Shown here one piece after another: positions 26,663-35,727 of a stretch of DNA of 64,000 nucleotides. A program made the position numbers and the translations under genes. Under the pieces are notes generated by a model. The model was not told the DNA's origin. It was given only the letters and a program-made list of their open reading frames with translations, and ran no database searches. Source of the DNA: DAHUXN01 sp963811805. GTDB taxonomy: Bacteria > Acidobacteriota > Terriglobia > Acidiferrales > UBA7541. Positions within the stretch are counted from its first letter, which is position 1, and each line of letters starts with the position of its first letter. The stretch covers positions 2,480,001 through 2,544,000 of the forward strand of contig CAWESU010000001.1 of assembly GCA_963811805.1 (NCBI GenBank), given 5' to 3'.

Positions 26663-27070
26663 ATGACCCTCCGCCGCAAGTCCCGCGAATGCGCTCTGCA
26701 AATGCTTTTTCAGTGGGGAATTGGCCAGCAGCCGGCCACGAGCATCGAACAATCGTTCTGGAAATCCGCGCGCGCCGCCGATTCCACGCGCCTCTTCGCC
26801 AACCAGCTTTTTGAAGGAGCCGTGACGCAGGCCGAATCGAACGACAAGCTGCTGGAGAAACTTTCGAAGAACTGGCGCCTGGATCGCATGCCGGAAATCG
26901 ATCGCGGCATTCTGCGGCTGGCCATTTATGAGCTTCGCGCTGGTACTGCGCCCTTGAAGGTGGTCATTGACGAGGCCGTTGAACTTGCGAAAAAGTTTTC
27001 CACCGCCGAATCGGCCCCTTTTCTCAATGGGATTCTCGACGCCGCCGCCAAGTTCCTCGAAAAGGCCTAG
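26663..27070 (+). CDS. nusB: transcription antitermination factor NusB
   Basis: All-helical RNA-binding protein of 135 residues that works with NusE in rRNA antitermination. It opens with RRKSRECALQMLFQW, the arginine-rich first helix. It ends with the conserved APLKVVIDEAVELAKKFS and FLNGILDAAAKFL. The full length is normal. It is the last gene of the five-gene run that starts with the thiolase. Confidence 0.95.
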   Translation: MTLRRKSRECALQMLFQWGIGQQPATSIEQSFWKSARAADSTRLFANQLFEGAVTQAESNDKLLEKLSKNWRLDRMPEIDRGILRLAIYELRAGTAPLKVVIDEAVELAKKFSTAESAPFLNGILDAAAKFLEKA

Positions 27071-27151
27071 TTACGCGAGCGCAACTTCCTTGCAGTCACC
27101 GTGTTTTACAATCTGACACAAGGGCGGGGTGGAGGCCAAAAGGAGCCTCTT

Positions 27152-27508
27152 ATGAATTTCGGGAAAATAGTTCGCCGCAGCTTTTTGGCCGTTACCCTCG
27201 GGAGCCTGTTTGCTATTGGCGGCTTGGTTCAGTCGGCCAGCGCCGCCCCGCGATACGCTGTGCACAGCGAAGTTCGAAACGGCCGCCGCGACATGCGGCG
27301 CGGCGCTCGCATGCGCAATCGCATGAATCGCAGAATTCGGCGCAATTTCCGGCAACTGCGACGCTCGAACGGTGAATTCGGACGCAGCAGTTTCCGCTCA
27401 CGCATGCTTCGCCGGCGCATCCGCCGGGATTTTCGTCAGCGCTATGCCATGAACCGCGCCCTTCGTCACAACCGCCGCGACGGTTGGCGCGATCGCAATG
27501 CCGTCTGA
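27152..27508 (+). CDS. secreted, extremely arginine-rich small protein
   Basis: 118 residues with a clear signal peptide (cleavage expected after SASA, residue 31). The mature 87 residues contain 32 arginines (about 37%), in pairs and triplets such as RRIRRNFRQLRRS and RMLRRRIRRDFRQRY. An AAAAGGAG ribosome binding site precedes ATG 27152, and a terminator hairpin follows at 27544-27571, so it is a real, separate transcription unit. The function is unknown. Binding of nucleic acid, lipopolysaccharide or another polyanion in the periplasm is possible but only inferred from charge. Confidence 0.75.
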   Translation: MNFGKIVRRSFLAVTLGSLFAIGGLVQSASAAPRYAVHSEVRNGRRDMRRGARMRNRMNRRIRRNFRQLRRSNGEFGRSSFRSRMLRRRIRRDFRQRYAMNRALRHNRRDGWRDRNAV

Positions 27509-27543
27509 CGATTAGCGCGCTAACGTGCGCGAATACGAAGAAG

Positions 27544-27571
27544 GGCCGGCTCATTGCGAGCCGGCCTTTCT
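27544..27571 (+). terminator. intrinsic terminator after the Arg-rich gene
   Basis: Perfect 9-bp stem GGCCGGCTC / GAGCCGGCC with loop ATTGC, followed by TTTCT. The T tract is short. It sits between two convergent genes and may also stop the reverse-strand PhzF transcript. Confidence 0.75.
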
Positions 27572-27597
27572 GCTCATCACGCGAGGACCAGTTTTCG

Positions 27598-28479
27598 CTA
27601 GATTTCGATGTGCCCCTCTAAAATCCTCACGGCCGATCCGCTCACGCGCGGGACGAGCTTGCCTTTTTCCTTCGCGACCTGGACATGAATTTCGCTGGGC
27701 CTTCCCATCTCAACACCTTGCGTGATGGACAAATCTTCGCCGGGCTTCAGCTTCTCATGCCGCACCAAATACGCTGCGAGCGATCCGCCCGCTGATCCCG
27801 TGGCTGGATCCTCCACGATTTCCCACGGCAGCATCCCGCGCGAAAATGCCTTGCCTCGGCCGCCGAGAGCAAAGCAGTAAGCCATGGTGCTGTTGCCGTT
27901 CAAAAGATGAAAGAGCGCGCGCAAGTTCGATTGTATTTTTGGCAGCGTTGCTTTGCCTCGCAGAGGAACCATCAGATTGAAAATTCCCGTGGACACGGAT
28001 TCAATCGGCAAATTGGAATCGATATCGTCGGCGCGTAAGCCGAGGGCTTCGGCCAAAGCTTCACGCGAAATCTTGGCCGGCTTGAACCGCGCTTCCTTCT
28101 GCGTCATGGTCACGCGCGCGGGGCGCCCGTCGTGGAATGTGATTTCGACTGGCAAGATACCCGCGCCGGTCTGCTGCTGGATTTGGACGGGCCCTTCCGA
28201 CGCGGGCACCACGCCGAGCTCCGCGAGCAGGAACCATGTGCCGATCACTGGATGGCCCGCGAATGGCAGTTCTCGCGTGGTGGTGAAAATACGCAGGCGG
28301 GCGAGCGCGCGATTGTTCGTCGGCCGCTGAACGAAAACTGTTTCGGCAAGATTCATCTCGCGCGCCACTGCTTGCATTTGCTGGCGTGACAAGTTGTCTC
28401 CGTCGGTCACCACCGCCAGCGGGTTGCCGGCGAAGGCCTTGGTGGTAAAAACATCGAGTTGGTAGAATCTTCGCTTCAC
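27598..28479 (-). CDS. PhzF family isomerase-like protein
   Basis: PhzF-fold protein of 293 residues (diaminopimelate-epimerase-like). It begins YQLDVFTTKAFAGNPLAVV, the family signature, then NLAETVFVQ, whose glutamate is the catalytic acid in PhzF, and TRELPFAGHPVIGT. The late motif is DPATGSAGGSLAAYL. No phenazine genes are nearby, so it is one of the many PhzF homologues of unknown substrate. It ends a run of reverse-strand genes. Confidence 0.9.
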   Translation of the reverse strand: MKRRFYQLDVFTTKAFAGNPLAVVTDGDNLSRQQMQAVAREMNLAETVFVQRPTNNRALARLRIFTTTRELPFAGHPVIGTWFLLAELGVVPASEGPVQIQQQTGAGILPVEITFHDGRPARVTMTQKEARFKPAKISREALAEALGLRADDIDSNLPIESVSTGIFNLMVPLRGKATLPKIQSNLRALFHLLNGNSTMAYCFALGGRGKAFSRGMLPWEIVEDPATGSAGGSLAAYLVRHEKLKPGEDLSITQGVEMGRPSEIHVQVAKEKGKLVPRVSGSAVRILEGHIEI

Positions 28480-28524
28480 AGTGTCTCGTTCAATCCTTTC
28501 ATTCTCGCCGCTGGGCCGGGAAAT

Positions 28525-28815
28525 TCAAAAAATCATTTCTGCTCGAGTCACGTCGAGCGGGCGGTCGAGCAGCGGGTCAACACGCTCGCGAAAGCGCACG
28601 GTATGCGGCATTTTCGCGTGCAGCTCGAAGGCGGCTTCGTCGGTCCACTTCGAATGAATGTAGAAGAGCCGCGCATCGCGCGTCGAGCGAAACGCGTGAA
28701 TCGCCAGACAGCCGGCTTCCTGGCGCGAGGATGCGATTACGTCACGCAGTGCTTCCTCTACAGCATCCCCTTGTCGCTCGCGGGCGTGAAAATGCACGAA
28801 GATAAATAACTCCAC
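28525..28815 (-). CDS. antibiotic-biosynthesis-monooxygenase (ABM) domain protein
   Basis: Single-domain protein of 96 residues with the dimeric ferredoxin-like ABM fold: an initial beta strand MELFIFVHFHAR, REAGCLAIHAFRS-type core strands, and SKWTDEAAFELHAKMPHT. It resembles YgiN-type quinol monooxygenases and stress-related ABM proteins. No cofactor site can be seen, as is usual for this family. It is likely cotranscribed with the cupin gene upstream. Confidence 0.8.
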   Translation of the reverse strand: MELFIFVHFHARERQGDAVEEALRDVIASSRQEAGCLAIHAFRSTRDARLFYIHSKWTDEAAFELHAKMPHTVRFRERVDPLLDRPLDVTRAEMIF

Positions 28816-28869
28816 AACTCCTCCCTGCGGGCGACGAAATCGTGATTTGCGTCTTCTGCTCAGGCCGCT

Positions 28870-29229
28870 TCAAATGCGCTCTAATTCTGCCACGGTGCGC
28901 TCGTTGTGCGCAGTCCCAGTATTCAGCGTGGTCTTGGGTTCGAACAGGACAATTTGGCACTCTTCATCGGCCACCGGCATGTGCTCCACTCCGTGCGGCA
29001 CGATGATAAATTCGCCAGGGTTCACGATCACATCGCCGTCGCGGAATCGCATGGGCAGCACGCCTTTCACCACCAAGAACATTTCATCTCCGCTCTCGTG
29101 GTGGTGCCAGATGAATTCGCCGCGCAGCTTCACGACTTTCACGTACGAGTCGTTCAGTTCACCAACGATTCTCGGATGACATACATCGTCGAAAAGGCGA
29201 AACTTCTCCTCCAGGTTAACTTTTTCCAT
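28870..29229 (-). CDS. cupin-domain protein
   Basis: Small single cupin barrel of 119 residues. Metal-binding motif 1 is WHHHESGDEMFLVVKG and motif 2 is GEFIIVPHGVEHMP. It could be a metal-binding enzyme or sugar/acid isomerase-like protein; the substrate is unknown. ATG 29229 follows GGAGGCAATAT, which decides the start over an upstream in-frame codon at 29256. Confidence 0.85.
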   Translation of the reverse strand: MEKVNLEEKFRLFDDVCHPRIVGELNDSYVKVVKLRGEFIWHHHESGDEMFLVVKGVLPMRFRDGDVIVNPGEFIIVPHGVEHMPVADEECQIVLFEPKTTLNTGTAHNERTVAELERI

Positions 29230-29278
29230 ATATTGCCTCCGCGATTGATCCGGCAAACGCGTTCCTCCCAGGATCGAG

Positions 29279-30688
29279 TTACAGCTTCCGAACCTGTGTG
29301 CAGACTTCGTCGAGCACCCGCTCGGTCATCTGCGGATGCGCAGTTTCCGCGTACACTCGCAGCATCTGCTCCGTTCCCGAGACGCGGACAAGCACCCAGC
29401 CAGCTTCACCGAAGTAGAGTTTCTGTCCGTCGATGTCTTCGCGGCGCTCGATTCGCCATTCCAGCAGCGTTTCCACGCGCGAGCCAAAATGCTGAACCGC
29501 GCGCTCCTTTTGTCCAGCGCGCAATTCCAGGTCGACGCGCCCGTAGTGATGGACGCCGAATTCGTCGTGCAGCATCTTCACCAGTTCGCCCAGCCGCTTG
29601 CCGTGCCAGGCCATCACCTCGGCCAGCAGCAGAGCGGTCACCGTGGCATCGCGCTCCGGCAAATACATTTTCGTTGCGAATCCGCCGCTTTCTTCGCCGC
29701 CCAGCAGGATGTCCCGCTCGAGCATCAGTTCACAAATATGCTTGAAGCCGATCGGCGTTTCGAAAACGGCGCGCCCGAATTTCTTGGCGATTTTGTCGAT
29801 CATCTTCGTAGTCGAAAACGTTTTCGCGACGTCTCCGGATTGCTTCCGCGTGCCCGCCAGGTGCCAGAGCAGAATCGCGAAAATCTGTTGCGGCGTGATG
29901 AACGTTCCGTCCGCGTCCACGGCGCCGATTCGGTCGCCGTCTCCGTCGGCGGCAAATCCCGCGTCGTATTTGCCGTTGCGCACTGCTTCCTGCAGCGCGG
30001 CCACGTGCGGCTGAATCGGTTCCGGGTTCACGCCGCCAAAAAGCGGATCATAGTTCCCGCGGATCTCGTCGCACGCGACTCCGTGCCGCGCGCACAGTTC
30101 CCGGAACAGGCCGCATGCCGCGCCGTGCATGGGATCCACGACGAAGCGGAATTTGCTCTCCCGGAGCCGCTCCCAGTCGATGAGTTTCGACAGCGTCTCC
30201 AAATACGGCGCGCGCACATGCAATGAATGGATCAAATCTTTCTGCGGCGGCAGCCCGCGACGGGAGCCATTGGCAAGCACTTCACCGAGTTCTTTCTCAA
30301 TTTCCGCGACGATTCCCGGCAACGCCGAACTTCCGTAGCTCGCTTTGTACTTCACGCCATTCCAGCGCGAAGGATTGTGGCTGGCGGTGATCATGATTCC
30401 GCCAGCAGCCTCCCGTTGCCGCACCAGCAGGGAAAGCGCCGGGGAGGGGCACGGCGCGTCGGAGAGCCAGATAGGAGTTCCGGTTGCGGATATGGCTTCT
30501 GCCGCGGCGCGTGCGAATAGCGGACCGCCAAAGCGCGAATCGTAGCCAATCAGCACGCCGCTTTGCGGCCTCTCCGCGCGGATGACGTAGCGCGCGATCG
30601 CCGTGGCCACTTTACGCACGTTCGCCACTGTAAATTCCTCGGCAATAACGCCGCGCCAACCATCGGTGCCAAAGCGAATCTGCGTCAT
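29279..30688 (-). CDS. phosphoglucomutase/phosphomannomutase
   Basis: Alpha-D-phosphohexomutase of 469 residues. The phosphoserine loop is ITASHNPSRWNG near residue 100. The metal loop is AADGDGDRIGAV near 240. The sugar-specificity loop is GGEESGG and the phosphate-binding C-terminus is VRVSGTEQMLRVYAE. It interconverts hexose 1- and 6-phosphates. With manC and manA upstream, a phosphomannomutase role in making GDP-mannose (Man-6-P to Man-1-P) is attractive, although the sequence alone cannot exclude phosphoglucomutase. Confidence 0.9.
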   Translation of the reverse strand: MTQIRFGTDGWRGVIAEEFTVANVRKVATAIARYVIRAERPQSGVLIGYDSRFGGPLFARAAAEAISATGTPIWLSDAPCPSPALSLLVRQREAAGGIMITASHNPSRWNGVKYKASYGSSALPGIVAEIEKELGEVLANGSRRGLPPQKDLIHSLHVRAPYLETLSKLIDWERLRESKFRFVVDPMHGAACGLFRELCARHGVACDEIRGNYDPLFGGVNPEPIQPHVAALQEAVRNGKYDAGFAADGDGDRIGAVDADGTFITPQQIFAILLWHLAGTRKQSGDVAKTFSTTKMIDKIAKKFGRAVFETPIGFKHICELMLERDILLGGEESGGFATKMYLPERDATVTALLLAEVMAWHGKRLGELVKMLHDEFGVHHYGRVDLELRAGQKERAVQHFGSRVETLLEWRIERREDIDGQKLYFGEAGWVLVRVSGTEQMLRVYAETAHPQMTERVLDEVCTQVRKL

Positions 30689-30762
30689 GCCAAAAAGTAT
30701 ATGCGATAGCGAGTCAGGCGGAAAGCCGTGCGGACTGCGGGTTCCGGGTTCTGCGACTCAAA

Positions 30763-31893
30763 TTAAAGCAGGTCGTCCCGGCGCTTTTCTTCCAGCCACT
30801 TCACGACCTTGCCGACGTCCTGCGCGCGGTCCCGCGGGCACAGGAGCAGCGCGTCGTCGGTTTCCACGACGATGAGGTCGCGAATGCCTATTGCGGTGAC
30901 AAACTTCTTGGGGCTCCAAAGAAAGTTTCCGGTGGCATCGAGTGCGAACGAGTCTCCTGCAGATACGTTTTCGCCCTTCCCGCGCGCCAGCAACTCATAT
31001 ACTGCGGCCCACGAGCCAATATCGCTCCAGCCGACTTTCGCGGGCAGCATGAACACACGTTCCCTTCCATTTCCGCGGCTGGCCGGCTCCATCACTGCGT
31101 AATCGACCGAGATATTTTCCAGGCGCGAGTAAATCGTGGCGAGTGCTCTTGAATACCCGGGCGTTCTGATGGATTGCTGCAGCTCTCCCAGCGCGCCCCA
31201 CGTTTGCGGAAGAAATCGTCTGAGGCATTCGAAGAACGTCGAGACGCGCCAGAAAAACATGCCGGCGTTCCAGAAGTATTCCCCGGACGCAATGTATTTT
31301 CGCGCCAAGGCGAGATTCGGTTTTTCCGTGAACCGCTTCACCGTGTATGCGGACACTCCTTTATGGCGTATGGCGGTGCCTCGCTCGATGTAGCCGAACC
31401 CAGTATCGGGGCGCGTCGGAGGAATCCCCAGCACCACCAAATTCCCGGGCTTGCTGGCGAGCGCCATGGCCGCGCGCACAATGCGGCGGTAACGCGGCGT
31501 GTCTGCAATGTAATGGTCCGCGGGCAGCACGGCCATCAGGGCGTCTCCATGCTCCTGCGCCAGATGAATGGCCGCCAGCCCGATCGCCGCAGCGGTATTG
31601 CGCCCCATGGGTTCGGCGAGGATGTGCGTGCGAGGCACGCGCGGCAGTTCGCGCCGAACGCCCGCGGCCTGCTCGTCATTCGTCACCACCCACAAATGAT
31701 TTGCCGGGAACAGAGGAGCCAGCCGGTCGGCGGTTTCGCGCAGCATGCTCCTCGCGCTCACGATGTCCAGCAATTGTTTCGGCGTGCGCTTCCGGCTGCG
31801 CGGCCAGAAACGGGTTCCGCGTCCGCCCGCTAAGATCACCGCGCACTGCATCAACTGTTTTTTCTTCGACATTTCGAGATAGGCGTCAGTCAC
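30763..31893 (-). CDS. manC: mannose-1-phosphate guanylyltransferase
   Basis: Nucleotidyltransferase of 376 residues that makes GDP-mannose. The signature is ILAGGRGTRFWPRSRKRTPK, with the catalytic Arg and Lys. VLPADHYI and the later FWNAGMFFWR and ENISVDYAVME blocks also match. There is no fused isomerase domain, since manA is a separate gene just upstream. The reading frame begins at a GTG 2 bases after the manA stop; an ATG at 31872 is an alternative start that would remove 7 residues. Confidence 0.9.
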   Translation of the reverse strand: MTDAYLEMSKKKQLMQCAVILAGGRGTRFWPRSRKRTPKQLLDIVSARSMLRETADRLAPLFPANHLWVVTNDEQAAGVRRELPRVPRTHILAEPMGRNTAAAIGLAAIHLAQEHGDALMAVLPADHYIADTPRYRRIVRAAMALASKPGNLVVLGIPPTRPDTGFGYIERGTAIRHKGVSAYTVKRFTEKPNLALARKYIASGEYFWNAGMFFWRVSTFFECLRRFLPQTWGALGELQQSIRTPGYSRALATIYSRLENISVDYAVMEPASRGNGRERVFMLPAKVGWSDIGSWAAVYELLARGKGENVSAGDSFALDATGNFLWSPKKFVTAIGIRDLIVVETDDALLLCPRDRAQDVGKVVKWLEEKRRDDLL

Positions 31894-31895
31894 GC

Positions 31896-32879
31896 CTAAG
31901 AAGGCACAGAAACAGACAATATTGTTGTCGGTTCTTTCGGTTCATAAATTCGGTTCCGCAGGGAACTGGGAATCAGCCACGCCTGTGCTCGCGAGTATTC
32001 GACGCGCGCGTCGCCCGGGTGTGTGCGGAGCGTCCCGCTGCCCTCCAGCACGATAATCAGCTCAAGCGTTCCGTGTGAATCCGCAAACTCTTGCGGTTCG
32101 GAGAACGTGAACTTGACCACTGAAAAATACGGGCAGTCCACGAGAACGATGGCATCGCCCGCTCGTTCGTTTTGTCGCGCAAGCGTGACCTTCCCTCCCT
32201 GCTGTTTTCCAAATCGAATCACGTCGAAGGCTTTCTCGATATGTAGCTCGCGTGGCCTGTCTTCGGGACCGAGCCGGTGAAAATCGAACACACGATAGGT
32301 TATGTCAGAATTCTGCTGGATCTCGCACAGAATCATTCCCGGCCCGATGGTGTGCACGGTTCCGGCCGGAACAAAGATCGCGTCGCAGGCCTTCACGGGA
32401 ATGCGCTCGAGCAAATCCTCCGCGCTATCGTCGGCAATCGCCCGGCGAAACTTTTCTGCGGTCACTTCCGGCTTCAGCCCGACGCGCACATCCGCGCCGG
32501 GTCGAGCGGAAACCACGTACCACATTTCTGTTTTGCCCACCCCGCCAGCGGCAGCCTCGTTGCGCATCGCGTAGTCGTCATCGGGGTGAACTTGCACGGA
32601 GAGCTTGTCCTCTGGAAAAAGAAATTTCGCGAGAATCGGAAATGGTTTGTTGCTTTGCGTGCGTTTGCCCGTCCACTCCTCGCCCATGCGCGGCCAGACA
32701 TCTCTCAGGCGCTCGCCGGAAAACGCGCCGTCCGCGAAGCGGCAATCGTCACCGGTCAGCCAAACTTCGCCTACCGGTTCGCGCAGCGATTCTTTATCAG
32801 GAAAGAGCGGGGCAAGGCTCCGCGCGCCCCAGATGCGCGCTACGAACTGCGGTTCCAGTCGAGCAGGCCGCAGGGCCAC
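31896..32879 (-). CDS. manA: mannose-6-phosphate isomerase, class I
   Basis: Zinc-dependent isomerase of 327 residues that interconverts fructose 6-phosphate and mannose 6-phosphate. Zinc ligands fall in LSVQVHPDDDYA, KTEMWYV and PAGTVHTIG. The short form, without the fungal insert, resembles Bacillus ManA. The frame is open to 33494, but everything upstream of 32879 is the antisense-free shadow of the aminotransferase gene. I place the start at GTG 32879, 5 bases after that gene's stop. With manC and the hexomutase it supplies GDP-mannose. Confidence 0.9.
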   Translation of the reverse strand: MALRPARLEPQFVARIWGARSLAPLFPDKESLREPVGEVWLTGDDCRFADGAFSGERLRDVWPRMGEEWTGKRTQSNKPFPILAKFLFPEDKLSVQVHPDDDYAMRNEAAAGGVGKTEMWYVVSARPGADVRVGLKPEVTAEKFRRAIADDSAEDLLERIPVKACDAIFVPAGTVHTIGPGMILCEIQQNSDITYRVFDFHRLGPEDRPRELHIEKAFDVIRFGKQQGGKVTLARQNERAGDAIVLVDCPYFSVVKFTFSEPQEFADSHGTLELIIVLEGSGTLRTHPGDARVEYSRAQAWLIPSSLRNRIYEPKEPTTILSVSVPS

Positions 32880-32884
32880 AGAAA

Positions 32885-34102
32885 TTATCCGCGAGTCGCC
32901 GCGACCGAACTCACCGGCTTCGCGGCATGAAAAAAACTTGCGAGCCGCCGCAGGCCTTCTTCGATGCGTTCCATGGAAGTCGCATACGAAATTCGCAAGT
33001 GGCCTGGCGCGCCAAACGCTTCGCCCGGAATCACCACCACGTGCTCGCGTTCCAGCAAGTCTTTCGCGACTTGCACCGTGTCCGCCTGCGTTGCACCGTC
33101 GTTCCCATCCACCGCTGCGGTGACGTTGGGAAATACGTAAAAGCTGCCCGCCGGCTCGTGGCAAGTCACGCCGGGAATCTCCCGCAGGCCGTCCACGATC
33201 CGCCTGCGGCGTTTCGCAAATTCCGTCAGCATTACTTCGACGCTTTCCATTCCCCCGCGTAGCGCTTCGAGCGCCGCATACTGCGCGATGGAAGTGGGAT
33301 TCGAGATCGACTGGCTCTGCAGTTTCAGCACCGCGTCGGAAATCTCCTGCGGAGCGAGCGTGTAGCCCATCCGCCAGCCGGTCATCGCAAACGTCTTGGA
33401 AAGCGACGCGGAGATAATCACGTGATCTTTCGCGCCGGGCAGGCTCGCGACGGAGAACGGCTTCGCGTCGCCGTAAACAAAATGCGAGTAACATTCGTCG
33501 GAAAGCACCCAGATGCCGTGTTTCTTTGCGACCTCCAGAATTTTCGCAAATTCATCTTCCGGAATCACCGCGCCGGTGGGATTCGACGGCGAATTCACGA
33601 TCAGAATCTTGGTGCGCAGGGTAATCGCCTTCTCAATTTCCGAGGCGCGTGGAATAAAACCATCCTCGGCCGATGTTTCCAGAATCACGGGCGTGCCATC
33701 GGCGCACTTGACGATCTCCGGGTAGCTAACCCAATACGGCGCAAGGATCAGCACCTCATCTCCGGAATTAATCAGCGCGTGAATCACGTTGAAGAGCGAA
33801 TGCTTGCCACCGCAATTGATCACGCACTCTTTCGGAGCATAGGCGCTGCCCAAATACTTCGCGTGCCATTCGACGGCGGCTTGGCGCAGCGGCATGATGC
33901 CGGCCGACGGCGTGTACTTCGTCTTGTTTTCCTCAACGGCCTTGATCGCCGCATTCTTGATGTGCCGCGGCGTCGGAAAATCCGGCTCGCCTGGGCCGAA
34001 ATCGACCACGTCGATGCCGCGCGCGACCAGCTTTTCCTTTTCCATCAGCACCGCAAGTGTGGCTGAAGGTTCGATCCGCCTTACTCGCTCTGCCAGTTCC
34101 AT
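32885..34102 (-). CDS. pyridoxal-phosphate aminotransferase (aspartate-type)
   Basis: Class I fold aminotransferase of 405 residues, AspC/AspB subgroup I-beta. The PLP lysine lies in SASLSKTFAMTGWRMGY. Other family blocks are DFGPGEPDFPTP, NSPSNPTGAVI and the C-terminal LRISYATS, whose arginine binds the substrate carboxylate. It likely transfers the amino group between aspartate or glutamate and their oxo acids. Stop and start spacings with manA (5 bases) and coaD (21 bases) indicate one operon. Confidence 0.93.
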   Translation of the reverse strand: MELAERVRRIEPSATLAVLMEKEKLVARGIDVVDFGPGEPDFPTPRHIKNAAIKAVEENKTKYTPSAGIMPLRQAAVEWHAKYLGSAYAPKECVINCGGKHSLFNVIHALINSGDEVLILAPYWVSYPEIVKCADGTPVILETSAEDGFIPRASEIEKAITLRTKILIVNSPSNPTGAVIPEDEFAKILEVAKKHGIWVLSDECYSHFVYGDAKPFSVASLPGAKDHVIISASLSKTFAMTGWRMGYTLAPQEISDAVLKLQSQSISNPTSIAQYAALEALRGGMESVEVMLTEFAKRRRRIVDGLREIPGVTCHEPAGSFYVFPNVTAAVDGNDGATQADTVQVAKDLLEREHVVVIPGEAFGAPGHLRISYATSMERIEEGLRRLASFFHAAKPVSSVAATRG

Positions 34103-34123
34103 TCTTAGCCCCCTTAATTTGCC

Positions 34124-34606
34124 TTACGCGACTTTCGCTTTCAGCCGCTCTTCGACCGCAGGTGGCACCAAATCCTTCACCGATCCGCCGAGCCGCGCAA
34201 TTTCGCGCACCAGCCGCGAGCTCAAATAGCTATAGGCCTCCGCGGGCATCATGAAAACTGTTTCAATTCTGGGTTCCAGCTTGCGGTTCATCAACGCCAT
34301 TTGCAGCTCGTATTCGTAGTCGGAAATCGCGCGGATGCCCCGCAGCACCACCTGCGCGTTTTTCTGTCGCGCGTAGTCCATCAACAATCCTTCGAAGACG
34401 TCCACTTCGACGTTGGGCCATGTCTGTGTCACTTCGCGGAGCATCTCCAGGCGCTCGTTGACGCTGAAGAGCGGGTCTTTTTCCATGTTGCGCAGAACGG
34501 CCACGACCAGCCGGTCGAAAATCTTCGCGCCGCGTCCGATCAGATCAAGATGCCCATTGGTCACCGGATCAAAGGACCCCGGATAGATGGCTAGTACGGC
34601 TTTCAT
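34124..34606 (-). CDS. coaD: phosphopantetheine adenylyltransferase
   Basis: CoaD, 160 residues, transfers AMP from ATP to 4'-phosphopantetheine in coenzyme A synthesis. It begins AIYPGSFDPVTNGHLDLI, with the nucleotidyltransferase TxGH motif. It continues with RGIRAISDYEYELQMALMN and ends YSYLSSRLVREIARLGG, all family hallmarks. I chose ATG 34606 because the domain begins at residue 5; upstream in-frame codons (to 34663) add an unrelated stretch. The Shine-Dalgarno sequence is weak. Confidence 0.96.
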   Translation of the reverse strand: MKAVLAIYPGSFDPVTNGHLDLIGRGAKIFDRLVVAVLRNMEKDPLFSVNERLEMLREVTQTWPNVEVDVFEGLLMDYARQKNAQVVLRGIRAISDYEYELQMALMNRKLEPRIETVFMMPAEAYSYLSSRLVREIARLGGSVKDLVPPAVEERLKAKVA

Positions 34607-34822
34607 CGTCGGAGGATTCACTGCGCCGCATTCTAACCTAGAATTCTTCTGCCCGCGCGGCAAAATCTTCGGCTCTCACTTCTCATATTGTCTTTGTTTT
34701 GTGCGTCGCCCTGGGGTGAACGGACTCTCTTCAGACATGTGCATTGCTCGTTCTTGCAGAAGTCACACAAAATTAACGCCCCATTCATATTTGCTCACCT
34801 TGCTGGGCCTTATTTTGCGCGG

Positions 34823-35206
34823 ATGCCAAATGAGACCCTTATTGTTGAATCTCTGGCCGGAACACGAACTGGCGACACGATCCTTTCTTGTACCGGCCCT
34901 TTCACCATTCAAACGCTCTTCTCGTTTCAAGGAGCCCTGCGCGAGATCGGCCCCGCGCGGCTGCTGATCGTCGATTTGACCAAAGTGCCGTATGTAGACT
35001 CCGCCGGTCTCGGTGCGCTGGTGGGGGCCTTCATCTCCGGACGAAAAACGGATCGCCGGATGGTCCTTGTTGGGGCCGGCGAGCGCATCACGGCGTTGAT
35101 TCGCATGTCGAATCTGGAGCAGTTTTTCCCTCTCTATGCTTCCCGCGCTGAGGCCGAATCCGCTTCTGCCGGCGCCGCGCAGCCACAGCCGCGCGTGAGC
35201 AAGTAA
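34823..35206 (+). CDS. STAS-domain anti-sigma factor antagonist
   Basis: Cytoplasmic STAS protein of 127 residues, similar to SpoIIAA/RsbV. The phosphorylation site is S60 in PYVDSAGLGALVGAF. Such proteins release sigma factors or other partners when dephosphorylated. No kinase (RsbW-like) or sigma gene is beside it, so its partner is elsewhere. ATG 34823 begins the first strand of the domain. The gene is divergent from coaD; the 216-base gap between them shows no strong promoter. Confidence 0.85.
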   Translation: MPNETLIVESLAGTRTGDTILSCTGPFTIQTLFSFQGALREIGPARLLIVDLTKVPYVDSAGLGALVGAFISGRKTDRRMVLVGAGERITALIRMSNLEQFFPLYASRAEAESASAGAAQPQPRVSK

Positions 35207-35244
35207 ATGCTTCCGGCGCTGGCGTTGCGCTAGAATCGGCCCTC

Positions 35245-35697
35245 ATGAACCACGTTGAAGCTTCCGCACTTCTCAGCGTCGCCATCGCTGAGGCCCGTCT
35301 TGGCCTCGCCGAAGGCGGCATTCCCGTCGGCGCGGCGCTCTTCGATGCCAACGGGAAACTTCTTGGACGTGGCCACAATTTGCGCGTACAGGAAGACGAT
35401 CCGGCGATGCATGCGGAGACCGATGCGTTCCGACAGGCCGGCCGCCAGCGCACTTATCGCGACAAAATTATGGTGACCACGCTAGCGCCCTGCTGGTATT
35501 GCAGCGGCCTGATCCGACAATTTCGCATCGGCACGGTCATTGTGGGCGAATCGCAGAATTTTCGCGGTGGCATAGACTGGCTGCGCGAGAACCGCGTCGG
35601 AGTGATCGACCTCGAAAATCAGGAATGCATTGAGATGCTGGCTGATTTCATTCGCGCCAACCCCGACCTGTGGCACGAAGACATCGGCGAAGAATAA
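35245..35697 (+). CDS. nucleoside/cytosine deaminase-like zinc enzyme
   Basis: Cytidine-deaminase-fold enzyme of 150 residues. Zinc motifs are HAE (H56, E58) and PCWYC (C83, C86). The length, the PCWYC spacing and the C-terminal FRGGIDWLRENRVGVIDL resemble yeast cytosine deaminase rather than TadA or CDA. Its C-terminus ends in DLWHEDIGEE, also Fcy1-like. It may salvage cytosine or deaminate a related base. It follows the STAS gene by 38 bases, and the link is probably positional only. Confidence 0.88.
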   Translation: MNHVEASALLSVAIAEARLGLAEGGIPVGAALFDANGKLLGRGHNLRVQEDDPAMHAETDAFRQAGRQRTYRDKIMVTTLAPCWYCSGLIRQFRIGTVIVGESQNFRGGIDWLRENRVGVIDLENQECIEMLADFIRANPDLWHEDIGEE

Positions 35698-35727
35698 TAG
35701 TTTCTCGTAGCGTCTGCCGCCGTTTTT

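Noticed and set aside
27598..28479. Phenazine biosynthesis cluster
   Set aside because: PhzF is alone; no phzA-E or phzG homologues are nearby, and PhzF homologues are common outside phenazine producers.
32880..33494. N-terminal extension of manA
   Set aside because: This part overlaps the aminotransferase in another frame and has no homology to ManA; the family sequence begins just after GTG 32879.
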